From Larimichthys crocea (taxonomy: Eukaryota; Chordata; Actinopteri; Sciaenidae): a stretch of 64,000 bases of DNA. Shown here piece by piece: positions 26,340 to 37,103 of this stretch. The DNA is taken from NCBI RefSeq assembly GCF_000972845.2, contig NC_040018.1:14667157-14731156 (forward strand), read 5' to 3'. The position numbers were made by a program, and so were the translations under genes. Position 1 is the stretch's first letter; every line of letters begins with the position of its first letter. The notes beneath the pieces were generated by a model. It saw nothing but the letters and a program-made list of their open reading frames with translations. It did no database searches and was not told the origin of the DNA.

Positions 26340-27084
26340 AGATATCTCGACTGGTTTAACGTTATAGTTGCAAATTCTTTTTTGGGTTGTATTTAGATGC
26401 AAAGTCTTCTTTTTTTTTTGTAAGTTTGCACAACGTTGTCTTTTTAATGCTACTGAACGTCCTCGAGCTCTTTGTGTTAAATGAAGTAATCGTTGTTAGG
26501 TTTGAGTGGAGAAGATGTGGCATATGTTACATGGACAACATGTATGAGTTCATTTTACAAATGTTAACAAAGTTAAACGCACTTATTTTGGCCTGTAAAT
26601 TATGGATCCGATGAAGATTTCCTGCTGAAACACCATTGATTGCTTATCTTCAAAGATAGCACTTTAGAAATACACATAAAATGTGAATTGGGAACCAAAC
26701 TATGTAAAAAAACAAAAACAAACTGAAAGACATGCCACATTTTGAATGTTTTGGTGTACAGTCATGTAGTTTTTAAGTTGCTGCTACAAGCTTGTGTGAC
26801 CAGTTGTAATTTGCTTTCTGTGTTAAAATGCAGTTTCCTAACATTCCACCTCTAGCTTGTTTTAACTGGACATAGCAGCTTTATTTGTTTTATTTACATG
26901 TTTAAAGAAAATTACTGAAAAATCACGGCACACCAAATTTGGCTGAAATTAAAAAAACACATCTGATATTTTTATATTTAAAAAAAAACAAAAAAAAACA
27001 TTTGAGTTTAAAATGTTTATTACCGTAGCAAATTCACATGTTATGACATGTAATTGAGAAAAGAAAATTGCCATTGTTCCAGTG
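26340..27084. other. shared 3' intergenic space of convergent ccpg1 and pigb
   Basis: Only 745 nt separate the two stop codons. On the minus strand an AATAAA (+ strand TTTATT, about 27014-27019) fits the pigb polyadenylation signal. For ccpg1, no perfect AATAAA is seen before pigb exon 11; an ATTAAA at about 26948 is a candidate. Transcripts may overlap. Confidence 0.6.
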
Positions 27085-30022
27085 TCAGTGCCTTTCATAA
27101 ATAAAGATGCTTCCTCCAACTTTCCCTTCAGGAAAATGAGTGTGAAATATCTCTGCTGTCCTCACAAAGTTATTGCCTTGCAAAAATACAGAGATTTCCT
27201 ACAAGAAAAAAAACAAAACAATTTAGATTATGTACGTTTCATACTGTAGAAATAAATTATTTGTGAATGTCTTACCTTCTCCAAGACGTCAAACAAAACC
27301 AGATGCGTCGGAAGAGAAGATTTGTATGGAAACGAAGTCCTGAGCCAGTGCAGAGGGTTGTCATAGAATCTGTCGGCTTCGTCGACGTAACCTTCCTCGC
27401 CGAGGTCTGGAGGACACTCGAGAAACCTCATCTTCATCGGGCAGTGGACGTGACTACAGACGGAGAGTACCATCAGCTTTTAGTCAGGTCAAGTTTAATA
27501 CAAGGTGTTATGAGTGGAGTGTTGTTTTGTAAAGATTTGTAGGAAATGTTATTTTTGTACAGAGAGCATCAATTCATCTACACAAATCTATATTCAGATG
27601 TTTCCCTAAGTACATAGAGCTATCAGGGCTTTGAACAGTTACCATGGGACGTATGACACCATCGAAAGCTTTAAAAACAGCCACTAAATGGACCTTGAGA
27701 ACATCAAGACTGCAGGTTTTATATTGTCTCAGTTGGAAGCTTTGGACAGTATTCATTCACTTTTTGTTTGATTTTGAAAATACAGGAAACAGATATTGTC
27801 CCTCAGCTTTGTACTGTACCTGTAAAAAGGTGTTGAGTGGCAGGGCATGAGGAAGAGGATGTCTGGCTGCGGAGGGCTGGAGATGCCCCTGACGTTACAC
27901 AGTGTCTGTAGATGACTCATGACATCCAGAGTGCCTCTCTGGTGGATCAGACCGGTGTACAGAGCTGCAACCAGGTTGCTGAGCAACAACGCGAATGCAG
28001 CTGTTCGTCGCCACGCTTTCAAATTAGCCAAGGAGATCCCACAGAAGACCATACAGAACGGCAGCACCGGATAGATGAACCTGAACTCTTTGTGAGGAAG
28101 CAAACTGAAGCAGAAGATTCAAAAATGTTAGTTTGTCTCCTGAGGGCTAAAACAACAAACTTTTGACCACTACTTGTAATTTATCTCCTTAGTTTGAAGC
28201 CCATGAACACACACATCTTACCTGTAAACCACGAGTGTCCAAATGACTGCTGCTAACAGGATTTTATACCTCCTGAAGGCGAGGGTGCACCCGCAGAGGA
28301 AGAGAGGAAGATGAGGACCGATCACGACGGCGAACCCCTGAGTGAAGTACCAGTGCCAGGGATGGGAGCCATAGAAATCAGCCACACCGTAGAAGATGTT
28401 AAACTTTAGGAAGGTGAACTGGACCACGGTCCACTGAAACACAGAGAGAAAAACTGTGAGTTCATGATGAGCAGATAGTGTTATTAAGAAAACATCAATT
28501 TAATGTCTTGCCTTTTCATAGAATATACAGTCGATCACTGTTGAAATCACGACAGCCACAGCTCTGGAAGTGAAGGAAAAAAAAGTGATTTAATTATTGT
28601 CATTAATTAAAGAAATGAGGATGAAACAGATTAAGTGGACGGGAGATTAAAAGTACAAACCCTATAGGAATGAATTTATGAGTGATGAGTCTCAGTTTGT
28701 TATCTTCCTGCCAGAAATGGTACAACAGCAGAGGAAACCACACGATCAGGGCTGTCGGTCGGACAATAACAGCCAAGGCGACCAGGCTCAAATATTTTTT
28801 GCTGGAAAAACATCAACAGTGTAAATAATCTATTTTTTAGAGATGAGAGTCATTAAAAAAAATAAGAAAGATGTAACGAGTTAAGACCTGCTGTGTGTTT
28901 TGGACCCAGGAAGGGGGAAGTAAAAAAGAGCCAGACAGGTGATAGTGGTCTCCATGCTGTTGGTCAGAGTCCTAGTGCAGCAGTACCATGAGAACCACGA
29001 GCACAGATGGCAGAAAAACTAGAGACCAGAGCAAGAAGAAACAATGAGGCAAGTGGTGTGTTTAAAGTGACCTGAGAACTAAGACAGCATGAAATCACAA
29101 ATCTTTGAATGCATCTGACTACTGCATGCACAGACCTCCTCCAGCCTTCTTCACTGCAATTGTTTTAAATCACACCGTTTACAGGAAAAACTCACCGTCC
29201 ACTTTGCAACATCGCGACTTTCCAAAGATTGGACGAGGAAGAAGAATTTTACATCTGCAAACGCAGCCAAGAGTGCTTGAATTATTCGTGGAAGCCATAT
29301 CTGCAGAACCAACGAGACCAGGATTAGGAAAACAAAGTGACTATAGAAAGAAAGATGTGCTGACATAAAGGTTGTCTGAGTAGAAGATACATGAACTTGC
29401 CAGGAGATAGACTGAGTCGTAGTTTATGACGTGTAATATCTTGTATATTACTGCAAACAGGAGTGGATAGGAGAATCCTCTTAGTCCTGCCTTCCACTCC
29501 CAGGTTAGATACCCATAGGTCACAATGTTAAGGATGTAACAGCAGAAAATAATAGAAGAATAATACTTTTTTTTTTTTAAAGAAAGAAGAGTTGCTTTGT
29601 GTTTTGTTGCATCGTAAGAAACAAAAGCCCAGCTTTGAAGTAGATAACTAGTTTTTTCATTGCTTAAACATGCTACACAAATATGTGACGTCTGTCCCTG
29701 ATGTACACAAAGTTTTCAGGTTTTCTTTACTACACTTATATGTTGTTAAATAATAATAATAATAATAATAGTAGTAGTAGTAGTCCAGTCCCACAGCTGC
29801 AGATAATGTTGTCAAAGGATATTTGAAGACCATCCGATGTGAAACCTCCACAGACTGCCAGTACTCATCAGGGACGAAGCTGGTCTGAACCAGGAGGCAG
29901 TTGATCAGCCTGAAGACCACACAAAACACGGCCAGTCTGGCTCTCAGCACACCTGTGGAGGTCAGGCCACTTCATGTTAGTGTCATCACAGCACACCTGT
30001 ATGTATGGTCACCATGCCACAT

Positions 30023-30057
<35 letters not shown>

Positions 30058-30179
30058 GTATCACCGTTGTCATGAGCAGATTCATCTTCCTTTGAGTACA
30101 GCTGTGATTTTCGTTTCCTCAGTTTCACATCTTCGACTTTATTCACAAACTTCAGACGTGACCGGATGTTCTCCATCAT
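27085..30179 (-). CDS. pigb: GPI mannosyltransferase 3 (PIG-B)
   Basis: PIG-B adds the third mannose to the glycosylphosphatidylinositol precursor in the ER lumen (glycosyltransferase family 22, multi-pass membrane protein). Exons in transcript order: 30179-30065, 29952-29823, 29518-29401, 29300-29196, 29018-28888, 28801-28661, 28563-28512, 28433-28222, 28104-27820, 27453-27276, 27198-27085; total 1581 nt, 526 aa (human 554), stop TGA 27087-27085. Key motifs: FVPDEYWQS (64-72), the luminal acidic pair typical of GT22; [21 protein letters not shown] (339-347). Tandem ATGs (30179 and 30176) make the exact start slightly uncertain. Intron 2 is U12-type AT-AC; introns 3 and 7 begin with GC. Exon joins at these three sites were fixed by frame and by family residues ([28 protein letters not shown]). 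An upstream partial copy exists at 30852-31434. Confidence 0.95.
28434..28511 (-). other. pigb: GC-AG intron 7 of pigb
   Basis: The donor is GAAAAG|GCAAGA and the acceptor TTTCAG|TGGACC, 78 nt apart. There is no GT in the stretch needed, and the GC junction gives the in-frame family sequence FYEK-WTVVQF. Confidence 0.85.
29301..29400 (-). other. pigb: GC-AG intron 3 of pigb
   Basis: The donor reads CTG|GCAAGT and the acceptor CTGCAG|ATATGG, 100 nt apart. The only GT nearby would put the next exon out of frame. Joining at GC gives the family sequence SVYLL-IWLPR. Confidence 0.85.
29519..29822 (-). other. pigb: U12-type AT-AC intron of pigb
   Basis: On the minus strand the intron starts ATATCCTTTG right after TTCAA (29822 downwards) and ends ...TCCTTAACATTGTGAC at 29519. 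ATATCCTT is the minor-spliceosome donor, TCCTTAAC (29534-29527) the U12 branch site, and the terminal AC lies about 10 nt beyond the branch adenosine. No GT donor or AG acceptor gives an open frame here; this junction restores [10 protein letters not shown] (TAA)n-(TAG)n microsatellite lies inside. Confidence 0.93.
29748..29784. repeat. (TAA)n-(TAG)n microsatellite in the U12-type intron
   Basis: Trinucleotide runs change from AAT to AGT units. They encode a spurious poly-Tyr frame on the minus strand. Confidence 0.95.
30022..30056. repeat. (TAA)n microsatellite in pigb intron 1
   Basis: About eleven AAT units sit a few bases downstream of the exon 1 donor (minus strand). Confidence 0.95.
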
Positions 30180-30480
30180 CACGACATGTTGTGTCAGACA
30201 CAGTTCACCTGTCAGGATGAAGCCAGGTGAGTTCAGTCAGCCACGAGCTTCACCACAAAGAATATGACAAATTAAAATGAATGGTACGGTGCTACAGGTA
30301 AACAGCCTGCACAGTCTGACTGTTTATTAAACCGACTCTATTAAACTTTCACAAACTGAACGACAGTGACTCAACTTCACTGACACGCACTGATCTGTGC
30401 TCAGGCTGCAGCTGCGCTTCCGCATTCATTCCTACTTCCGGTGTAACGCTGTTTCCAGCCTTCAAAATAAAAGTTATACA
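30180..30480 (-). promoter_or_regulatory. pigb: pigb 5' flank and probable promoter
   Basis: The 250 nt upstream of the ATG hold CpG-containing sequence and an ETS-type CTTCCGG box (about 30434-30440, + strand), common in housekeeping promoters. No TATA box is evident. The rest to 30851 is AT-rich and featureless. Inferred from position and composition. Confidence 0.4.
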
Positions 30481-30851
30481 CTACAAAGACGTTCTTCTTT
30501 CAGTTTTGTTCTATTTAGATATGATTGTTCAGTCTCAAATAAAGACGTATTAAATGTATGATTAGCCTCACAAACATTTTCTACAAATTGCAGTATAGAG
30601 GTCTGATTCACACAGTAAAAATAATAAAATGTTAAATAGGACAAAATAAAACTACTCAAGGTAAAGTCAAGATTATAGATACAAAACCACCACTTCTACT
30701 CACATCACACTACTCTATATAAGGAAAAGTGGAAAGTCATTAGGACTTTTTGAGGAAAATAAAAATAATACTAAGGTCAGAGTATATAATACAAAATGAA
30801 AACTGAAGTAGAAAGTCAAGTCCGTAGAAAGGTGCTACTTTCCCTATTCCC

Positions 30852-31434
30852 TAATTAAAGAAATGAGGATGAAACACAGTGGACGGGAGATTAAAAGTAC
30901 AAACCCTATAGGAATTAATTTATGAGTGATGAGTCTCAGTTTGTTATCTTCCTGCCAGAAATGGTACAACAGCAGAGGAAACCACACGATCAGGGCTGTC
31001 GGTCGGACAATAACAGCCAAGGCGACCAGGCTCAAATATTTTTTGCTGGAAAAACATCAACAGTGTAAATAATCTATTTTTTAGAGATGAGAGTCATTAA
31101 AAAAAAGAAAGATGTAACGAGTAAAGACCTGCTGTGTGTTTTGGACCCAGGAAGGGGGAAGTAAAAAAGAGCCAGACAGGTGATAGTGGTCTCCATGCTG
31201 TTGGTCAGAGTCCTAGTGCAGTACCATGAGAACCACGAGCACAGATGGCAGAAGAACTAGAGACCAGAGCAAGAAGAAACAATGAGGCAAGTGGTGTGTT
31301 TAAAGTGACCTGAGAACTAAGACAGCATGAAATCACAAATCTTTGAATGCATCTGACTACTGCATGCACAGACCTCCTCCAGCCTTCTTCACTGCAATTG
31401 TTTTAAATCACACCGTTTACAGGAAAAACTCACC
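30852..31434 (-). pseudogene. partial pigb duplicate (exons 5-6 and flanking introns)
   Basis: The segment matches 28604-29196 of pigb in the same orientation with only scattered differences, including 3-bp and short indels. It contains copies of exon 6 (frame [16 protein letters not shown]) and exon 5. The match ends at CTCACC, exactly at the exon 4 donor junction (29196). Copy exon 5 lacks one of two tandem GCA/GCT units seen in the original (one Cys codon lost). It has no start, no other exons, and lies about 670 bp upstream of the pigb ATG. It is a recent partial duplication, unlikely to code on its own. Confidence 0.92.
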
Positions 31435-31744
31435 TTCCTCACTCAACAGGTGAGCTCCAGCACCGAGACAAACATGGCTCTGGCTCTGGAAATGTTTGTG
31501 AACTTGTTAGTGATGTCACTAGGGCTCAAAATCTGAACAGCATGGTTTAAAGACGGGTTGGTCCAAGATGGCGACCTGGGTAGCTGCTTTCCTGTGAGCT
31601 TGTGGATTCTCAAGGAGTACCAGACGTTTAAAATGATTAGGGTAAAAGGGATAAACACATGAGTCACATACAGAAATGGGAATATTTTAACTTTAAGGTA
31701 AGAGAAGCAGCAATGAGATGAGGTAAAGAAATAAAAAATATGAA
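31435..31744. other. spacer between pigb duplicate and Tc1 remnant
   Basis: No gene is seen. A phrase like GGTTGGTCCAAGATGGCGAC (31557-31576) resembles dispersed fish repeats, but I could not delimit an element. Confidence 0.4.
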
Positions 31745-33103
31745 TGTTTTAAAGACATTTGAAAATGAAAATTATCAACCTACAGAGGGCTGAATTCAAA
31801 GACATCCCCAAAATCAAAGCAAAAAAATTATGTGTTTCTTTGTAGCAACTCATAATGGTACTCAGTAGTTTGTATGGCCTCCATGTGCTTGTATGCATGC
31901 CTGACAACGTTGGGACATGCTCCCAATGAGACGACGGATAATGTCTTGGGGGATCTCCTCCCAGATCTGGACCAAGGCATCACTGAGCTCCTGGACAGTC
32001 TGCAGTGCAACCTGGCAACATTAGATGGACCAAAACATAATGTCCAAGAGGGGTTCTATTGGATTTAGGTCAGTCAAGCATAGGGGTGAGTCAATGGTAT
32101 CAATTCCTTCATCCTCCAGGAACTGCCTGCATACTCTCGCAATATGAGGCTGGGCATTGTCGTGCACCAGGAGGAACCCAGGACCCACTGCACCAGCGTA
32201 GAGTCTGACAATGGATCCAAGGATTTCATTCTGATACCTAATAGCAGTCAGGGTGCCGTTGTCTAACCTGTAGAGGTCTATGCATCCTTCCAAGGATATG
32301 CCTCCCAAGACCATAACTGACCCACCACCAAACCGGTTATGCTGAATGATGTTGCAGGCAGCATAACGTTCTACACGGTGCCTCCAGACCCATTCATGTC
32401 TATCATATGTGCTCAGGTTGAACCTGCTCTCATCTGTGAAATCACAGGGCACCAGTGGCAGACCTGCCAATTGTGGTTTTCTGTGGCAAATGCCAGTCGA
32501 GCTCCATAGTGCCGGGCAGTGAGCAAAGGGTCCAGTACAGGACTTCCTTAGGCCACCCTTATGAAGTCTGTTTCTGATTGTTTGGTCAGAGACATTCACA
32601 CCAGTGGCCTTCTGGACATTTGTACGGCAGTGCTCATTCTGTTGCTCCTTTCACAAAGGAGCCGATACTGGTCCTGCTGATGGGTTAAGGACCTTCTACG
32701 GCCCTGTCCAGGTCTCCTAGATTAACTGACCGTCTCCTGGAATCTCCTCCATGCTCTTGAGACTGTGCTGGGAGACACAGCAAACCTTCTGGCAATGGCC
32801 CATATTGGACTACCTGTGCAACCTCTGTAGGGTCTAGGTACTGCACCATACAACCCATAGTGATACTGACTCTAGCCAAATGCAAAACTAATGAGAAATT
32901 GGTCAGAAAAGATGAGCAGGGAAAAAAGTCAGTGGCCTCCACCTGTAAAACCATTCCTGTGTGGGGGGCCGTCTCATTGTTGCCCCTCTAGTGTACCTGT
33001 TGTTAATTTCATTAACACCAAAACAGATCAATATCCCAGAAGTTGAACTGACTTGATGCTATACTCTGATTAAAAAGTGTTCCTTTATTTTTTTTCAGCA
33101 GTG
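31745..33103 (-). mobile_element. degenerate Tc1-like DNA transposon
   Basis: The element lies on the minus strand. Its 5' terminal inverted repeat (+ strand AAAAAGTGTTCCTTTATTTT ... CAGCAGTG, ending about 33103 before a TA) is characteristic of a widespread fish Tc1-like family. Transposase sequence follows in broken frames down to about 31830. The far-end inverted repeat was not found, so that end (about 31745) is a truncation or has decayed. Confidence 0.88.
31828..32954 (-). pseudogene. Tc1-like transposase, frameshifted and interrupted
   Basis: The longest intact piece is 32599-32021 (192 codons). It keeps all three landmarks of a Tc1/mariner DDE domain: FTDESRFN (first Asp), VHDNAQPH (second Asp), and DLNPIEPLLD (Glu position). 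The N-terminal DNA-binding part (to about 32950) and the C-terminal part (to about 31830) are in other frames, and a stop follows FWSI. The gene is therefore dead. Neighbouring repeats show the locus was rearranged after insertion. Confidence 0.88.
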
Positions 33104-34013
33104 TATTTACTAAACATTTGAGTCTTTTTTTCTCATGCCACTTTATACTTCTATTCCACTGTGACCACAGCACCTCTGACATAATAAATAAGACAAATCT
33201 GAAAAATCCAAACAAAATAGTTCTGAAAATTCTTTCCCTCTCTTCTATCTCTAAGCTGACTTTCTAGTTCAATAACTTTTTTTTGTTTGTTTTCTGGACA
33301 AAATGATCCTGAAGGATTCACAGTCTGTGAACAATTTGTTTTTCTTCATTTATTTTTTTACATAATGTTTCTGTTTGTAGCTATTTGTCAGTCCTCAAAG
33401 AAAGTAAGAGATATGGTGTTTCTTAATTTGTTGATCTCTACTGTGTGCATTTGTGTTCATTCACTTATTAGTGGTTGTTGACTGCACTGCACTGTTTTGG
33501 AGCCACAAAAAATCTTATTTAGGGCCACTTAACACTGTGGGCCGGGCCTGCTGTGAAGAGTTTTGAGATTTTGAGGATTTCGCTTTCTTAGAGAATAGTT
33601 TAATCCAGGACAAATGAGGGGTGAAACTTCTGCAGTGAAGATCCACAACCTGTCTACTTGTCCCAGATTTAAGTCTTCTCTAAAAAAACAATACAAGTGT
33701 CTATGTGACCAGTGTTCAATCATTAGTTCATTTTTGTTTGTTTTATAAACGTGTATTGTAAGGTGATGCATTAGAAATCCATTGGGGTCTCCGTGTGTAT
33801 GTTCAATTCCTGCCATCAACAAAAGCTTGTTGATACCACGTTGTGTCTAGAGATTTCAGAATGCAAAAAAATGTATATGATTGAATTTTACCTTAATTAT
33901 TCACTGCAAACCTTAACAGATTACAGGTGAAATGTAAATATCATACCCAATAATATAATAATATATAATAATAAATGACATTAAAATATTCTCAACATAC
34001 ACAATGAATCATA
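33061..34013 (+). repeat. direct duplication, copy A (~953 bp)
   Basis: It is nearly identical to 34520-35463 in the same orientation, differing by small indels and substitutions. Both copies begin within the Tc1 terminal repeat (ATACTCTGATTAAAAAGTG) and end at GAATCATAT. No gene was recognised in the unit. Confidence 0.95.
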
Positions 34014-34519
34014 TATTTAGGGCCTGAGCACGCAGTGCGAGGCCCTATTGAATTTCGTATGTTTATTTTTATTTTTTTTTCGTTTTTCTTTTTCTTTTTC
34101 TTCCTAAAAGTAAATTGCATTAGACGGCCCACATCCCCCCGAAAACTCACGAAAATTTCATCCGATGTGCTTGAAACTTGGTGTGTGTATTCTCAAGGCC
34201 TGTGAAAAGTTCTCAAAATCACATCTTTTTATCACAGGGCGTGGCCGTGACGGCGCGTCGAAGTCGACGCTGCCGATTTTTTCACAAAAAAACAAGACTC
34301 CATTTACTTCTTTGCTGATTTTCGGGCAAAACTGTGCGGCTATCATATACTTTATCAGAGCTGTATGAAACTTGTTATGTTTGTTAAGACCAGTATTATG
34401 CACAATTCGGCTGCATAATTAATGAGGGGGCGGGGCAACAGCGCTCTATAGCGCCCCCTTGAATTATTCTTTGGAACAGCCCCGCCACAGTTTTGGACAC
34501 AGAATTATGAAACTCAGCG
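34014..34519 (+). repeat. dispersed teleost repeat between the two duplicates
   Basis: It begins GGGCCTGAGCACGCAGTGCG and continues AGGCCCTATTG, a head found widely in fish genomes. It also holds a GC-rich palindrome (GCGTCGAAGTCGACGC, 34255-34270). It separates the two direct repeats. The class is unknown to me. Confidence 0.6.
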
Positions 34520-35463
34520 ATACTCTGATTAAAAAGTGTTCCTTTATTTTTTTCAGCAGTGTATTTACTAAACATTTGAGTCTTTTTTCTCATGCCACTT
34601 TATACTTCTATTCCACTGTGACACAAGCACCTCTGACATAATAAATAAGACAAATCTGAAAAATCCAAACAAAATAGTTCTGAAAATTCTTTCCCCTCTC
34701 TTATCTCTAAGCTGACTTCTAGTTCAATAACTTTTTTTTGTTTGTTTTCTGGACAAAATGATCCTGAAGGATTCACAGTCTGTGAACAATTTGTTTTTTT
34801 CTTCATTTATTTTTTTACATAATGTTTCGGTTTGTAGCATTTGTCAGTCCTCAAAGAAAGTAAGAGATATGGTGTTTTCTTAATTTGTTGATCTCTACTG
34901 TGTGCATTTGTGTTCATTCACTTATTAGTAGTTGTTGACTGCACTGCACTGTTTAGGAGCCCACAAAAAATCTTATTTAGGGCCACTTAACACTGTGGGC
35001 CGGGCCTGCTGTGAAGAGTTTTGAGATTTTGAGGATTTCTCTTTCTTAGAGAATAGTTTAATCCAGGACAAATGAGGGGTGAAACTTCTGCAGTGAAGAT
35101 CCACAACCGGTCTACTTGTCCCAGATTTAAGTCTTCTCTAAAAAAAACAATACAAGTGCTATGTGACCAGTGTCAATCATTAGTTCATTTTTGTTTGTTT
35201 TATAAACGTGTATTGTAAGGTGATGCATTAGAAATCCATTGGGGTCTCTGGTGTATGTTCAATTCCGCCATCAACAAAGCTGTTGTACCACGTTGTGTCT
35301 AGAGATTTCAGAATGCAAAAAAATGTATATGATTGAATTTTACCTTAATTATTCACTGCAAACCTTAACAGATTACAGGTGAAATGTAAATATCATACCC
35401 AATAAATAATAATATATAATAATAAATGACATTACAAATTCTCAACATACACAATGAATCATA
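34520..35463 (+). repeat. direct duplication, copy B (~944 bp)
   Basis: This is the second copy of 33061-34013, again starting with a 43-bp Tc1 terminal inverted repeat but with no transposase beside it. So the duplication took the end of the Tc1 insertion along with its flank. Confidence 0.95.
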
Positions 35464-35589
35464 TTTTACTTTTTATTTTGGTGTTTTATAGCCACAGTTT
35501 ACATATTACTTAACAAATTTCAAGTACATTCAATATATTTATTTTGTTTTATTTTATTTCTCTCTGTATTTTTTATATATATACATTTC

Positions 35590-36240
35590 TTTCTCCACCG
35601 GTTACCCGGCAGAGGAAGCTCATTTCGGCCAAGGGTATCTGTGATTTCAGTCTTCCGGTCACTACTCAAAGCTCATGACCTTAGGTAAGGGTTGGACTTT
35701 AGGTGGACTGGAAAATCGAGCTTGCCTTCCGGCTCAGCCCGGTCCAGTCACTACTTGGTCCGGTCACAGGTTGCCGCAGCTCCATCAGTTGGGCCAACTG
35801 CAGCTGAAACTCTCTTCACTGGGAATTGTCCCACAATCAATAACTGGATTGACATTAGCTGAAGCAGGAGCAGCACTAGACTCTTCTTTAGTGAGACTAG
35901 TGTTTTCCGGTCACTACTCAAAGCTCATGACCATAGGTAAGGGTTGGACCGTAGATGGACTGGAAAATCGAGCTTGCCTTCCCCTCTGCCCCACAACGGT
36001 TCGGTACAACGTCAGTGGTACTGTAGACGCTGCACCAACCCACAGGTCCATCTCACACTCCATTTTTCCATCACACATGACAGCTATTCTGTTCTGTGTC
36101 ATAAGGGTATTTGTGAATCACTTTTTGTCTGATCTCTCCCCTGGGAACAATTTGACTTGGGAGACCCTACCGGGGGCTATTGCCCCGACAACGCAGGTCC
36201 CAGGATCACAGAGATACGCAAACCCCACCACCACTGTAAG
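35590..36240 (-). mobile_element. LINE (RTE/L2-like) debris with internal direct repeat
   Basis: Phrases typical of the complementary strand of a common fish non-LTR retrotransposon are present: GGTTACCCGGCAGAGGAAGC (35601-35620), CTCATTTCGGCC, GTCACTACTCAAAGCTCATG, GGGAGACCCTACCGGGGGCT and ACCACCACTGTAAGGTAGCA. An approximately 80-bp segment (GGTCACTACTCAAAGCTCAT onward) occurs twice, at about 35655-35735 and 35908-35988. A fragment of the kinase gene is enclosed between the copies. No intact reverse transcriptase frame remains. Confidence 0.6.
35771..35901 (-). pseudogene. fragment of the HIPK-like kinase gene (C-terminal coding part)
   Basis: The segment matches 37387-37515 of the intact kinase gene in the same orientation (shared GAAGCAGGAGCAGCACTAGA and CCAACTGCAGCTGAAA) with moderate divergence. 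It corresponds to the Ala/Ser-rich region near the kinase C-terminus. It is flanked on both sides by the same ~80-bp LINE segment and has no start or kinase domain. Confidence 0.88.
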
Positions 36241-36257
36241 GTAGCAATTCTTTCGGG

Positions 36258-36279
36258 GGGAGAAAGAGAGAAAGATAGA

Positions 36280-36315
<36 letters not shown>

Positions 36316-36320
36316 CAGAA

Positions 36321-36360
<40 letters not shown>
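36258..36360. repeat. (GA)n microsatellite
   Basis: A purine tract of GA units with a few interruptions. Confidence 0.95.
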
Positions 36361-36362
<2 letters not shown>

Positions 36363-36403
36363 CCTAGTTAGATTTGAAAAGGTAAGTAGGAGGAAGCTAG
36401 GTG

Positions 36404-36499
36404 TAGAGTTGTCACGATACTAAAATGAGTAACCACGTTACTATACCAGACAAAGTATCGTGGTTCCGGGTATTATCGCGATACTGCGGCCATTTATTA

Positions 36500-36530
<31 letters not shown>

Positions 36531-37103
36531 TATAAACTGCAATGTATTTGTGCAAGTTAGTTTGAAACAACAACGTTTGTTTTTTAAGCAAAATTAGTGT
36601 TGCCACTGACGAAGACGCCACGGCAGACTCGCTGCTCGGGCCCGGTGCTTCTGCCATGGTGAGTGTGTTGTCTCGTGTCTGGGCGAGACAGAACTTTAGC
36701 TTGTTGTTTGTTTTGAAGCGAGTTTCTATCGGAGCGGAGCTGTCTTCGCGGAGTTCGTTCTTGCCGGCAGAAACACACGAACAGCCAATCAGCTAACAGA
36801 TGGGCGGACCCAGCGTGCGGAAACAGCCTATCATATCCCTGGACGTCACCAGTAACAGGCAAACAGCCAATCATTCAGCAGCTGTGTAGTTCGGTTGCGG
36901 TTCCATGTTGGTTTGTTTACAAAGGAGTAGCATGCAGTGAGAAGCCGGGAGGAGAGCAGAGGCGGCCGCTATGTAGCGGAGACTGGCACCGGTAGTATAG
37001 TAAACCACGGTGGTACCGTCGTGTAAAATTTCTAGTATAGTATCGACGGTTATGATTTGGCACCGCGGGGTACCGTGTATACCGTGGGTATCGTGCAACT
37101 CTA
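36404..37103. mobile_element. non-autonomous hAT-like element with 8-bp target duplication
   Basis: The termini TAGAGTTGTCACGATAC (36404-36420) and the inverse GGTATCGTGCAACTCTA (37087-37103) form inverted repeats. Directly outside lies GCTAGGTG on both sides (36396-36403 and 37104-37111), a perfect 8-bp target site duplication as made by hAT transposases. The 700-bp interior has a (TTA)n tract, CCAAT-type boxes (AGCCAATCAG, 36783-36792) and a GGGCGG box, and no transposase. The element sits 187 bp beyond the stop codon of the kinase gene. Confidence 0.9.
36496..36530. repeat. (TTA)n microsatellite inside the hAT element
   Basis: About eleven ATT units. Confidence 0.95.

Noticed and set aside
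32021..32599. Tc1 transposase as a functional gene
   Set aside because: The DDE landmarks remain, but the N- and C-terminal parts are in other frames, a stop interrupts the domain, and one transposon end is missing.
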